NCBI RefSeq assembly: GCF_027497175.1 | Contig: NZ_CP114901.1 | Span: 3,844,001 to 3,908,000 of the forward strand | Direction of reading: 5' to 3' | Source: Verrucosispora sp. WMMD573 | GTDB lineage: Bacteria; Actinomycetota; Actinomycetes; Mycobacteriales; Micromonosporaceae | Length of the DNA stretch: 64,000 nt | Shown: piece after piece, positions 15,050 through 23,670 of the stretch | Layout of the letters: the number at the start of each line of letters is the position of its first letter | Position numbering within the stretch: the first letter of the stretch is position 1 | Position numbers and translations under genes: made by a program | Notes under the pieces: generated by a model | Seen by the model: only the letters and a program-made list of their open reading frames with translations | The model's database searches: none | Told to the model about the DNA's origin: nothing

Positions 15050-17539
15050 TCACCGGCGGCGGTGGGTGTCGGCCCGGGTGGCCAGCCGTGTGGCGAGTTG
15101 CTCGATCGCGGTGGGGTCGCCTGCGCCGCCGCTGGCCGTGGCGCAGGCGGCGCGGATCTGGTCGGCCGCGCCGGTGATGGGGCGAGCTGGTCGGGTGTGC
15201 AGGGTGAACGCGGCGGTTTCCCGGTTGCCGATCACGAGGCGGGCGGCGGCCTGGTAGGCGTCGAGGTGGCTGAGGTCGTGGTCGGACAGTTCGGGGAACA
15301 TGTGCCGGGCCATCTGGTGGGCGTCTTCGGGTGCCACGTTGAAGGTGATTTTGTTGCGGGCGTTCGCGGACAGGGCGAGTTGGGTGGGGCGGGGTAGTTG
15401 GGCGAGGTCCTGGTGGGCCAGGATGAGGCTCATCCGGTAGCCGCGGGCTTCGGCGAGCATGTCGTCGACGGAGCCGGGCAGGTTCAGGAAGTTGTGGCAT
15501 TCGTCGATCACGACGGTGCAGTCGCGTCGTTGGTGTTCGGGGAGTTTCGCGCGGGCGGTGGCGGCCTGCCAGGCGCGGGCCAGGACAAAGGAGCCCATCA
15601 GGCGGGAGGTGTCCTCGCCGAGTTGCCCTTTGGGCAGGCGGGCGAGCAGGATCCCGCCGCTGTTGAGTAGCCGTCCCATGTCGAATGATGAGCGTGGGGT
15701 GCCGAGGGTGCGGCGGGGGAAGTCCCGCAGCAGGAACGCGCGTAGGCGGGCCATGACGGGGCCGATGACCTGCGCCCGCACGGGTGGGGGCATGGACTCG
15801 TACCAGGTCCAGTAGCCGAGGAGTCCTTCCGGGTCGTCGAGGCCTTCGGTGAACGCGAGGCGGAACTGTTTGTCGTTGAGCAGCGGCGGGACCAGGGCGA
15901 GGGTGGCGTTGGCCTTGCGCATCAGGGTCAGGCAGGCCACGCGCAGGGTGTCGTCGATGCGGGGCCCCCAGTGCCGTTGGAAGATTTTGGAGAAGATGGA
16001 GACGACGTTGTCCACGGCGAGATCGTGGTCGTCGCCGGACAGCGGGTTGAAGTAGCCGCCCTGGGCCTGGTCTGGGTCGATGAGCACGACCCGGTCGGCG
16101 ACGTTCGGGTCGAGCCGGTCGAGGACGTCGGTGACCAGGTCGCCTTTGGGGTCGATGACGACGACACCGCGGTGAGCGGCGACGTCGTCGAGGATCATGT
16201 TGACCAACAGGGTGCTCTTCCCGACGCCGGTGGAGCCAAGGACGTGGAGGTGTTGGCGGGCGTCGACCACGGGCAGCCCGACGGCGTGGCCGCCGATCTG
16301 CGCCCGGCCGAGCTGTTTGACGCCTCGGCCGCCGGTGGTGGGCACGTCGACCGGCATCGGCATCGGCTTGGCGCGGGCCCGCAGCAGACCGGGCACCGCC
16401 ACGTCGCAGGGCAGGGCGGCCACGGCGGCGAGTTCAGCGGCGCCGAGCAGGTAGCCGGTACGCAGTGGCCGGTTCGCCAGCACCGTGGCGGGGCGGGTGA
16501 GGCGGACGCGACGCAGCCGCTGCCGGGCGGTGTAGAGGCCGTAGGCCGAGGCGACGCCGTCGGCGAGGGTCGCCAACCGGACCCGCAGGTTCTCCTGCGG
16601 GGCGTGGCGGGGGTTGGTGTGGGCGATGCCGTAGCGGATGGACGTTTCCCACAGCTGGCCGCAGGCCAGCTTGTCCACGGCGGCGCGGGCGTCGCGGTCT
16701 CGTTCCGGGTCGCCGGCCGGCGGCCGGTAGGCGGTGGTCCGGCTGCCCGTCGTGGGGCGGGTCGGGCCGGGCGTGAGGAAACCGAACAGCTCTTCCAACC
16801 AGGCCGACGGGTCGAGGACACCGGGGGTGCGCTGACCGGTGCGTAGTGCCGCGGTGCCGGCGCGCAGCCGGCGGATCTGTCGGGGTGCGGCGGGGCGGGC
16901 GAGGATCTGCACGCAGGCGTACTCGTGGTCGCGCAGCCCCGACAGCGCGGAGATCAGAGGGCGTAGCGGGTCGGTGTCGTGGTCGGTGACGATCGGGTAC
17001 CACGCCGGCAGGGTTGGTGCTAGGGCGCGGCCCTCGCAGAGGATGCCGGTAGGGATGGGTTCTGTGGCGTCGACGGTCGTGGTGGTGGCGCCGGGCCAGG
17101 CGCCAGCGATCGCGGCGAGGACCGGGCCAGTGGCGACGGTGCCGGGCAGCCAGATGGTGATGGTCAGCTGCCGGCCCGCCCACCGGTACTCGTAGCCGAC
17201 GTGCGGGGTGCCGTAGAGCCACCGTCGCCAGCCGGCCGGCCGCAGGATCTCGGCGCAGGTCGCCCACCACCTCGCCGCGCTGTCCGGCTCCACCTGCGGC
17301 GGTGGGGTGATGGTGACCTGCTGGGCGTGGCGCTGCCAGCGTCGCTGCCGCCAGGCTTGCAGCTGGCCGTGGGCGACGACCGTGACCACAGCTGCCGCGG
17401 CGGCGACGGCGGCGAGCCACGGCCGGGCCACCACCCACCCGACCGCGGCGCCGATCGTCTCGGCGACCGGGTTGGTCGGCGTGACCGACGACAGCAGCGA
17501 AGGGGTGGGCGCTGGGACGGGTGGGGCGAGCCAGGTCAC
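15050..17539 (-). CDS. Type IV coupling protein (VirD4/TraD-like DNA transfer ATPase)
   Basis: 829 residues from GTG 17539, with GCAGGA six bases upstream. An N-terminal transmembrane helix (about 33-50, 'WLAAVAAAAAVVTVVA') anchors it. The motor domain holds a Walker A 'GSTGVGKSTLLVN' near 435, a following 'VVVIDPKGDLV', and a Walker B 'CTVVIDECHNFL' near 673, then 'LAHQDLAQL' and a C-terminal helical part. These fit the FtsK/HerA-type coupling ATPases that bring relaxase-bound DNA to the secretion channel. It belongs to the same conjugation set as VirB4, PrgI, TrbL-like and pilin-like genes at 21.8-26.4 kb, from which a recombinase trio now separates it. Confidence 0.9.
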   Translation of the reverse strand: MTWLAPPVPAPTPSLLSSVTPTNPVAETIGAAVGWVVARPWLAAVAAAAAVVTVVAHGQLQAWRQRRWQRHAQQVTITPPPQVEPDSAARWWATCAEILRPAGWRRWLYGTPHVGYEYRWAGRQLTITIWLPGTVATGPVLAAIAGAWPGATTTTVDATEPIPTGILCEGRALAPTLPAWYPIVTDHDTDPLRPLISALSGLRDHEYACVQILARPAAPRQIRRLRAGTAALRTGQRTPGVLDPSAWLEELFGFLTPGPTRPTTGSRTTAYRPPAGDPERDRDARAAVDKLACGQLWETSIRYGIAHTNPRHAPQENLRVRLATLADGVASAYGLYTARQRLRRVRLTRPATVLANRPLRTGYLLGAAELAAVAALPCDVAVPGLLRARAKPMPMPVDVPTTGGRGVKQLGRAQIGGHAVGLPVVDARQHLHVLGSTGVGKSTLLVNMILDDVAAHRGVVVIDPKGDLVTDVLDRLDPNVADRVVLIDPDQAQGGYFNPLSGDDHDLAVDNVVSIFSKIFQRHWGPRIDDTLRVACLTLMRKANATLALVPPLLNDKQFRLAFTEGLDDPEGLLGYWTWYESMPPPVRAQVIGPVMARLRAFLLRDFPRRTLGTPRSSFDMGRLLNSGGILLARLPKGQLGEDTSRLMGSFVLARAWQAATARAKLPEHQRRDCTVVIDECHNFLNLPGSVDDMLAEARGYRMSLILAHQDLAQLPRPTQLALSANARNKITFNVAPEDAHQMARHMFPELSDHDLSHLDAYQAAARLVIGNRETAAFTLHTRPARPITGAADQIRAACATASGGAGDPTAIEQLATRLATRADTHRRR

Positions 17540-17682
17540 GACTCGTCCTGCGGGTCGGTGCCGGTTACCGGATCTGCACGGAGTTCCTTGTCGCTCGTCC
17601 TCTGGCCAGATGGTGTTGCAAGTGGCCAGGTGGGCCGACTGGAACGCGTGTCGGTGGTTGACCGTCGGTCGGGATTACTGAA

Positions 17683-17707
17683 CAGTTCGCAGTAATCACG
17701 ACTGGTT
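17683..17707. repeat. Inverted repeat upstream of recombinase trio
   Basis: GATTACTG (17683-17690) and CAGTAATC (17700-17707) form a perfect 8-bp inverted repeat around a 9-bp spacer, 26 bases before the first recombinase start codon. Arm and spacer sizes resemble tyrosine-recombinase core sites, and the AT-rich arms stand out in this GC-rich sequence. It may be a crossover site, a terminal binding site or an autoregulatory operator. Confidence 0.5.
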
Positions 17708-17733
17708 GTCGACTTCGGCGATCTGGAGCAGCC

Positions 17734-18819
17734 ATGGGCTTGGCGGTGGTGCGATCGCTGGACGCTCCGCGGCGCCTGTCGACTCACACTGACGTCGAGG
17801 ACTTCGAGCAGGAGCTGGTGGATCAGTACCTGTTGGCTGCGGTGGGCTCGGGGTCCGCAGACAGCACGGTGGCGGCGGACCGGTCGGTGTTGTTCGAGTT
17901 CATCAGGTTCTTGGGTCGCCCGGTCTGGACCGCGCGGCCGAGTGACGCGGACCGGTTCCTGGCCGAGCAGCGCCGGTCGGGGCTCGCGCGGTTGACGGTG
18001 CAGCACAAGGCGTGGGCGTTGGCTCATTTCTTCGAGTTCCTTCTCGTGCGGTACGAGGGCGACATCCATCGGTTGACCGGTGTCGTGGTCGAGCAGGTGA
18101 TCGACGAGTTCAATCGGCCGGCCCGGGCGGACTACGGATCGATCCGGGTGCCGCCGAGCAGTGATGAGGTGGAGCGGCTGTTCGCCATGTGGCGGCAGTG
18201 GCTGCCGCAGGCCCGCAAGTTCTTGCCGGCGGCGCGGGACTATCTGGCCGCCTCGTTGTGGCGGCGGGTCGGGCTGCGAATCACCGAGACGTGCATGCTC
18301 GACATCCGCGACTGGCGTCGTGATCTGGGTGAGTACGGCTGCCTCGACGTGCGGTTCGGCAAGGGCAGCCGGGGTCGTGGCGCCAAGACGCGGCTGGTCC
18401 CGGCGATTAACTCGGTGGGGGAACTGCTGGACTGGTGGATGGTCGAGGTGCGCCATCAGTTCGGCGGCGACTACACCAACCCGGACGCTCCGTTGCTACC
18501 CGCCGAGCGCAAGCCGGACCCACTGACCGGGTGCTGTCCACGCGCGGGTGTGCAGACGCTACGCGACGGGCTGGCAGCCGCGGTGAACCGTGGGCTCGCG
18601 GACTGGCAAGGCCGGCTGACCCCGCACATGCTGCGGCACTTCTGCGCGTCGTCGCTCTACGCCCAAGGCTTGGACGTCAAGGCAATCCAGGAGCTGCTGG
18701 GGCATTCGTGGTTGTCCACGACGACCCGTTACATCCACGTCCCGACTGAGCACGTGACACAGGCATGGAAGATCAGTAACCAGCGCACGGCGGCGCGTCT
18801 GGGACAGCTCGGAGGGTGA
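17734..18819 (+). CDS. Tyrosine recombinase, TnpA-like
   Basis: 361 residues. The N-terminal core-binding domain (about 20-120) precedes a catalytic domain with the full tyrosine-recombinase set: Arg in 'GLRITE' near 182, Lys in the 'GKGSRGRG' beta-hairpin, 'HMLRHFCASSLY' (His298, Arg301), 'LGHSWLSTTTRYIHV' (His near 324 and nucleophile Tyr333). It should be an active site-specific DNA recombinase. It starts at ATG 17734 after an inverted repeat and ends four bases before the HTH gene. Length equals Tn554 TnpA. It stands separate from the XerD-like integrase at 34.5 kb. Confidence 0.85.
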   Translation: MGLAVVRSLDAPRRLSTHTDVEDFEQELVDQYLLAAVGSGSADSTVAADRSVLFEFIRFLGRPVWTARPSDADRFLAEQRRSGLARLTVQHKAWALAHFFEFLLVRYEGDIHRLTGVVVEQVIDEFNRPARADYGSIRVPPSSDEVERLFAMWRQWLPQARKFLPAARDYLAASLWRRVGLRITETCMLDIRDWRRDLGEYGCLDVRFGKGSRGRGAKTRLVPAINSVGELLDWWMVEVRHQFGGDYTNPDAPLLPAERKPDPLTGCCPRAGVQTLRDGLAAAVNRGLADWQGRLTPHMLRHFCASSLYAQGLDVKAIQELLGHSWLSTTTRYIHVPTEHVTQAWKISNQRTAARLGQLGG

Positions 18820-18823
18820 TGGG

Positions 18824-19135
18824 ATGCAGTGGAACCTGCGGATGCGCGCGGCGCAGGCCGGGATCTGGAAGTCCACCGAGATGCGCCGCCGGTTGGCTGA
18901 GCACGGCCTGGAGATCAGCGCCGGCAAGATGTCAGCGTTGTGGACGGGCGCACCGACCACGATCCGCCTGGACGACCTGGACGTGATCTGCGTGGTGCTC
19001 GGCTGCACCCCGACGGACCTGCTGATCTGCGAGCCGGACAAGGTCGCCGCCCGCCGCCCGGCCCAAGCCTCGACCGGCGCAGGGCCGCAGCCGAGTCCTC
19101 GGCTTGGGCGTCACACGTCGGTGCCGCCCGCGTGA
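18824..19135 (+). CDS. Small HTH protein of the recombinase trio
   Basis: 103 residues from ATG 18824, four bases after the first recombinase stop. Residues about 10-65 form a Cro/C1-type helix-turn-helix: 'STEMRRRLAEHGLEISAGKMSALW' then 'IRLDDLDVICVVLGCTPTDLLI'. The tail is Arg/Pro/Ala-rich and disordered. It occupies the place of TnpC in Tn554-like sets, where the small protein aids recombination orientation or frequency; here it may also regulate the operon. The TGA overlaps the GTG of the next recombinase. Confidence 0.75.
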   Translation: MQWNLRMRAAQAGIWKSTEMRRRLAEHGLEISAGKMSALWTGAPTTIRLDDLDVICVVLGCTPTDLLICEPDKVAARRPAQASTGAGPQPSPRLGRHTSVPPA

Positions 19136-20883
19136 GGGGCAAACCCCGGCCCTGCACTGTCTGCGGGGTGCGTCCGCCGGCGATGCGCGAGATCCCGTAC
19201 TGCTTCGGCTGCTGGCCCGGCGGCCCGGTCACCGCCCCGCCTTGCTACAAGTGTGGATCGGAGGTCGACTACTTCACCTCGGGTTTGTGCGCCCGGTGCC
19301 ACCCGCACGCGCCCGGCCAACTGTCCCCGGCGTGGAAGCTGCCTGGCCCTCTCGCGCAACGCCGCGTGCTCATCGATTCGTGCCCGGACTGCCACGCCTG
19401 GGGCGTGACCCGCACCTACGGCTGGATGTGCGTGGCCTGCCGGTCCTTCCGCGAGACCCACCGCCATGTCGCCGCCTGCGGCACCTGCGGTCAGCACGTC
19501 GCGCTCTACGACGACGGCTCCTGCCGGTTGTGTCACCGCCAGCGCAGCCTCGTCGCCCACAACACGGCACGCCGCACCGGCGATGTCAGCCTGGCTGAGG
19601 CGAACCGGTACGGCCAACAGCTGTTCTTCGCCGGGATGTGGCACCAGCCCGGCACCGGCAAACGCCCCTATCAGAAGAAGACGACGCCAGCGGACATGCG
19701 GCTGCTGACGCCCGTGACCTACCGTCAGCTCACCCTGCTCGAGGTGCCACGCGACCTGTCAGCCGGTCAACGGCGCGGCTTCCCGCCACCACCGCACCCC
19801 GGTCGGGAAGCGGCGCTGATGGCGTTCGTCGCCGACCACGCCGCCCGTCACGGCTGGCGGCCGAGCAAGGTCGAAAGGATCCGCCGCGCAATACGGATCA
19901 TGCTCGGTATCCAGGACACTCCCGGCGCACCTATCCGCCGCAGCGACGTGGCCCTGCTGTCCAGCATCAAGCACTCCGCCGCCGTGGTCGCGGACGTCCT
20001 CGACGACGCGGGCCTGCTCGACGACGATCGGCAACCTGCCATCCTCGCCTGGTTCGCGATCAGCACCGCCGGCCTGCCCGCTCTCATGCGTGACGAGCTG
20101 ACCGAGTGGCTTCAAGTGATGCGCGACGGCTCGACCAGCCCGCCCCGACGCAAACCCCGCGCCGACAGCACCATCAGCACACACCTGCGCTGGGCACTGC
20201 CCACCCTGCAGCAGTGGGCCACCACCCACGACTCGCTACGCGAGATCGGCGTCGACGACGTCACCACCGCCCTACCCGCGGACCCGCTCGCCCGCTACAC
20301 CACCCTGCAGGGCCTACGGTCGATCTTCCGGATCCTCAAGGCCCGCAAGCTCGTCTTCGTCAACCCCACCGCTCGTGTCCGCGCCCCGCAACCAACGCCC
20401 CCGGCACCGGCACGTGTCGACCTCGACACGCTGCGCGCCGACCTCAACTCCGAACAGCCGGCCACCGCCGCGCTGGCCGCGCTGCTCGCCTTCCACGCCA
20501 TCCGCGTCGCCCAGCTCTGCCACCTGCAGCTGACCGACCTGCGTGACGGGCACCTGCACATCGACGGCCAGGTCATCCCGCTGGCCGCAGCCGTCCGGCA
20601 ACGCCTGAGCGCCTACCTCGATCATCGACAACAGGCATGGCCGCGCAGCGTCAACCCGCACCTGTTCATCCACGCCCGCAGCGCCATCACCACCCGCCCC
20701 GTCACGTCCTGGTGGATCCGCCATCAACTCGGCATCGCCGGACAACAGATCCGGCTTGACCGCATCCTCGACGAGGCCCACGCCACCAGCGGCGACATCC
20801 GACAGCTCATGGACCTGTTCGGCCTGTCCGTGCACACCGCGCACCGCTACGCCGTCACCGTCAACACGGTGCGCCACCGATGA
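19132..20883 (+). CDS. Zinc-ribbon tyrosine recombinase, TnpB-like
   Basis: 583 residues. GTG 19132 overlaps the upstream TGA (GTGA) and is preferred over the longer frame from 18940. The first ~150 residues hold at least four zinc-ribbon-like pairs ('CTVCG', 'CYKCG', 'CARCH', 'CPDCH', 'CVAC', 'CGTCG', 'CRLCH'). A core-binding region and a catalytic domain follow, with Arg in 'HAIRVAQLCHLQLTDL' near 460. The C-terminus ('GDIRQLMDLFGLSVHTAHRYAV') keeps the final helix and Tyr, but the usual HxxR box is hard to identify. This divergent active site and the zinc module fit the larger recombinase of Tn554-type trios. Confidence 0.75.
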   Translation: MRGKPRPCTVCGVRPPAMREIPYCFGCWPGGPVTAPPCYKCGSEVDYFTSGLCARCHPHAPGQLSPAWKLPGPLAQRRVLIDSCPDCHAWGVTRTYGWMCVACRSFRETHRHVAACGTCGQHVALYDDGSCRLCHRQRSLVAHNTARRTGDVSLAEANRYGQQLFFAGMWHQPGTGKRPYQKKTTPADMRLLTPVTYRQLTLLEVPRDLSAGQRRGFPPPPHPGREAALMAFVADHAARHGWRPSKVERIRRAIRIMLGIQDTPGAPIRRSDVALLSSIKHSAAVVADVLDDAGLLDDDRQPAILAWFAISTAGLPALMRDELTEWLQVMRDGSTSPPRRKPRADSTISTHLRWALPTLQQWATTHDSLREIGVDDVTTALPADPLARYTTLQGLRSIFRILKARKLVFVNPTARVRAPQPTPPAPARVDLDTLRADLNSEQPATAALAALLAFHAIRVAQLCHLQLTDLRDGHLHIDGQVIPLAAAVRQRLSAYLDHRQQAWPRSVNPHLFIHARSAITTRPVTSWWIRHQLGIAGQQIRLDRILDEAHATSGDIRQLMDLFGLSVHTAHRYAVTVNTVRHR

Positions 20884-20975
20884 CAGAGGGCTCCGCGACC
20901 CGTCCTCGGCGCCGCAAGGATCCGCCGCAGAACGTCACCTTGGTATGGTCAGCGCCCCTTCTATAGGAGGCGGGC

Positions 20976-21713
20976 GTGGCCAACTCTGTTGCCGCGGCAG
21001 CTCGTCCTAGCCGCACGGCGGTGGTCGCAACTGCCGCGGTTTCGCTCGGCCTGCTCGCGTTCGCGGCCGACTCCGTTGCAGGCATTGTTGGGCAGCTCCT
21101 GATCGCTCTAACCAGCAGCGGCTTCGCTTGGGGGCTGGCTGCTGTCCTCGTCGGCCGTTCAGCCGCTACGGCGAGACGAGCGGCAGTTGACGCCACCATG
21201 CTGTTGGTGCTGGCCACGCTGCTCTACTACCTGCTCGTATTGATGGTCAGTCGACGGTGGAGCGGGGGCCACCTCGAGGACGGCACGTCGGCCGACCTAC
21301 TGGGGCTGCGTTCGGTTGCCATCATGACGGCTGCGTGGCTGGCCGCGGCCATCGTCGCGGGCCCGATGCTCGGGATGCTCGGTTACGTCGTGAAGGTCGG
21401 CAAACTCTCAACTTCGGCGTTGGCTGCGGGAGGGCTCTGCGGGCTGCTCTCCGGCGACGGTTGGCAGGCCCTGGTGCTGGCACCACCCTGGCGGCTGCTG
21501 GCCGTGACCGACCCGGACCAAGCGCAATTCTTTCGAGGCGTTCTGGCTGGCCAGGTCGTCAAGATCGTGCTTCCGATTGTCGTCCTGGCCTGGCTCGCCA
21601 CGGCGCACCGTCTTTGGCGCGCATGGCCGATGCTGCTAACCGCGGCCGTCTCATGCGGTGCTCTGAGTGCGGCCCTGTGGTACGTGGTCTACGCCGCAGC
21701 GGGCAGCATCTGA
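20976..21713 (+). CDS. Polytopic membrane protein
   Basis: 245 residues from GTG 20976 with a strong AGGAGG five bases upstream. About six hydrophobic helices are visible ('VVATAAVSLGLLAFAA', 'FAWGLAAVLVG', 'MLLVLATLLYYLLVLMV', 'IMTAAWLAAAIVAG', 'VKIVLPIVVLAWLA', 'LLTAAVSCGALSAAL'). The layout faintly resembles DUF6518-type integral membrane proteins, but I cannot confirm a family. It follows the recombinase trio on the same strand after 90 bases and could be its cargo. Alternatively it could be an isolated gene that predates the insertion. Confidence 0.65.
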   Translation: MANSVAAAARPSRTAVVATAAVSLGLLAFAADSVAGIVGQLLIALTSSGFAWGLAAVLVGRSAATARRAAVDATMLLVLATLLYYLLVLMVSRRWSGGHLEDGTSADLLGLRSVAIMTAAWLAAAIVAGPMLGMLGYVVKVGKLSTSALAAGGLCGLLSGDGWQALVLAPPWRLLAVTDPDQAQFFRGVLAGQVVKIVLPIVVLAWLATAHRLWRAWPMLLTAAVSCGALSAALWYVVYAAAGSI

Positions 21714-21807
21714 ATGCGGCTGCGCGGGTGATCGGGTGCATCCAGCATCCTGATTCCCACCTAGCGTCAGCCCGCAGTTCCCCAACATCATCGCTTCGCT
21801 AAGCTCG

Positions 21808-23670
21808 TCACAGGTCGTCGACCTCGGAGTTCCCGCCAAAATCCGGCAAAGTTGCGACGAACTCCGGGTCAGTGATGCACAGCTCGTGTTCTCGGTAGGA
21901 GGACACGGCGTGGCTGGCCACCCGGTTGGCACCGGAGAGCAGGAGTCCTTCGCCGCGTTGGGCGGACAGCAGCATCCGTGCTTCCCCGCCGGTGAGGTGG
22001 AAGCTGTCGGCGACGGCGGCGATGGCCTGCGGGGCTTGGCGCATCAGCACCTGGGTGGCGCTGTTGGCGATGACGGCCTGGCCGAGGTCGGAGCCGAGCA
22101 GGTCGGCGGCGTCCTGGGTGATCACGGAGAGGCCGGCGCGGCGTTTGCGGGCCGCTTTCGCCAGCCGGTTCAGGAACCGCACGCCCTCACCGTCGCGCAA
22201 CAACGTCCAGGCTTCGTCGACGATGACCAGCCGCCGCGGGTCCCCGGTCGGGCCGGCGGCGGGTGGGGCGTCCACGATCCGCCAGATCGCGTCCAACGCC
22301 AGGAGCATCCCGGCGGGGCGCAGCTCGTCGGCGAGGTGGCGGGTCGACCACACCACCAGATGCCCGACAGGGTGGGTGGTGGTGGCTCCGGCGAACAGGT
22401 GACTGAAACTGCCGGTCGTCCACGGCGACAGCCGGGCAGCGAGAGTGACCGCCGGCGGCGAGCCGTCGGCGGCCAGGGCGGCGGCCACATCACGCAGCAA
22501 CGGAGCCGGCCGCCCCCACGTGGCCGGGTCGTTGGTGACCCCCGCCTCCAGGTAGGCGGTGTTGACGGCCCGGTCGAAGGCGGCACGTTCGGCCGGATGC
22601 ATGCCACCGTCCTGCCCGGCGCCGAGGAGCACGTGGGCCAGGGTGTGGGCGAACAGAGCCCGCCGGGTACGCGCGTCCGGGCGCCGATCGTCGGCGGCGA
22701 TGTCGAACGGGTTGAGCCGCACGTCGGGGGCGCCGAGGTTGATCACGGCGCCGCCGACCGCCTCGGCGAGCCGCCGGTACTCGTCCTCCGGGTCGATGAC
22801 GTGGACCTGCACCCCGTCATACAGGCTCCGCAACGTCTCCAGTTTGATCATGTAGCTTTTGCCCGCGCCGGAGCGGGCCAGCACCACACTGTTGTGGTTG
22901 TCGGCGGCCCACCGGTCGTGCCACACGATCCCGTTGGTCGCGGTGTTCAACCCGTACAGGACACCGGAGGCGGTGGGCGGATCCCCGGGCAGCGGCGCGG
23001 GAAGGTCAGCGGAGGCCAGCGGCATACCGGCGGCGAGGCTGTCGGTGTCGAAGACCCGCCGCATCCCGATGCTGTCCACCCCGAGCGGCAGGGTGGACGT
23101 CCACGCCGGAAGCTGCCGCCAGGTCGCCGCAACCGTGTCGAGCATGACTGAGGCGGCGGTGGCCCGCACATGCGCCACCGACTCGGTCAACTCCGCCAAA
23201 CTCGTCGCGTGCACGGCGACGTAGTGCGCGACCCGGAACAGACGGCTCGCACCCCGGGCCACCCGGTCGGCCAGCTCCGCGGCGTCCGCGGCGGCGGCCT
23301 CGGTGCTCGGGTCGTCGAGACGGCCGTGCTCGGCATCCGAGCGTCGGGAGGATTCGAGGCGGGCACGCTGGCGGCGCAGCCGGGACGCGGCCACCTGCGG
23401 ATCGAGCGGTTCGATGTGGATAACGACGTCGGCGCGGCCCGGCCAGCCGGTCAGCGGGGACAGCCAGCCCGCGCCGACCTCCGCCGGATAGCCGTTGACC
23501 AGCAGCGTCGAGGTGTAGCCGTCGCCGACCTTCAGGTAGCGGGGGGTCACCTCGACGCTGGCCGGGCCGATCAACGCGGCCAGCACGTCGACCTGCGACC
23601 CTGCCGACGGCGCCGTCGGCTGGGGTGTGCGGGTGGGAAGCAGAGCGCGCAACACGGTGCGGAGCCTCAT
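21808..23670 (-). CDS. virB4: VirB4-like conjugation ATPase
   Basis: 620 residues from ATG 23670, which overlaps the PrgI gene's TGA (ATGA) and has GGGAGG six bases upstream; the longer frame to 24348 is read-through. Walker A 'LARSGAGKSYMIK' lies near 265 and Walker B 'RLVIVDEAWTLL' near 480, followed by 'SVITQDAADLL' and the closing 'EGLLL'. The sequence matches the VirB4/TraC ATPases that power pilus assembly and substrate transfer in type IV secretion. The N-terminal ~200 residues include the 'RLSRQRARLESSRR'-type helix that contacts the membrane partner. It is the central motor of the module and is coupled to PrgI. Confidence 0.88.
   Translation of the reverse strand: MRLRTVLRALLPTRTPQPTAPSAGSQVDVLAALIGPASVEVTPRYLKVGDGYTSTLLVNGYPAEVGAGWLSPLTGWPGRADVVIHIEPLDPQVAASRLRRQRARLESSRRSDAEHGRLDDPSTEAAAADAAELADRVARGASRLFRVAHYVAVHATSLAELTESVAHVRATAASVMLDTVAATWRQLPAWTSTLPLGVDSIGMRRVFDTDSLAAGMPLASADLPAPLPGDPPTASGVLYGLNTATNGIVWHDRWAADNHNSVVLARSGAGKSYMIKLETLRSLYDGVQVHVIDPEDEYRRLAEAVGGAVINLGAPDVRLNPFDIAADDRRPDARTRRALFAHTLAHVLLGAGQDGGMHPAERAAFDRAVNTAYLEAGVTNDPATWGRPAPLLRDVAAALAADGSPPAVTLAARLSPWTTGSFSHLFAGATTTHPVGHLVVWSTRHLADELRPAGMLLALDAIWRIVDAPPAAGPTGDPRRLVIVDEAWTLLRDGEGVRFLNRLAKAARKRRAGLSVITQDAADLLGSDLGQAVIANSATQVLMRQAPQAIAAVADSFHLTGGEARMLLSAQRGEGLLLSGANRVASHAVSSYREHELCITDPEFVATLPDFGGNSEVDDL

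Larger units (their letters stand above)
17683..20883 (+). mobile_element. Tn554-like three-gene tyrosine-recombinase element
   Basis: Three consecutive plus-strand genes (361-aa tyrosine recombinase, 103-aa HTH protein, 583-aa zinc-ribbon recombinase) match the size pattern of Tn554 TnpA (361 aa), TnpC (about 125 aa) and TnpB (about 630 aa), here in A-C-B order. They are tightly packed: a 4-base gap, then a GTGA overlap. They run opposite to, and interrupt, the minus-strand conjugation gene set. Ends are not visible as inverted repeats, as expected for Tn554-type elements. The left limit is set at the inverted repeat and the right limit at the last stop codon; both are estimates. Confidence 0.6.
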
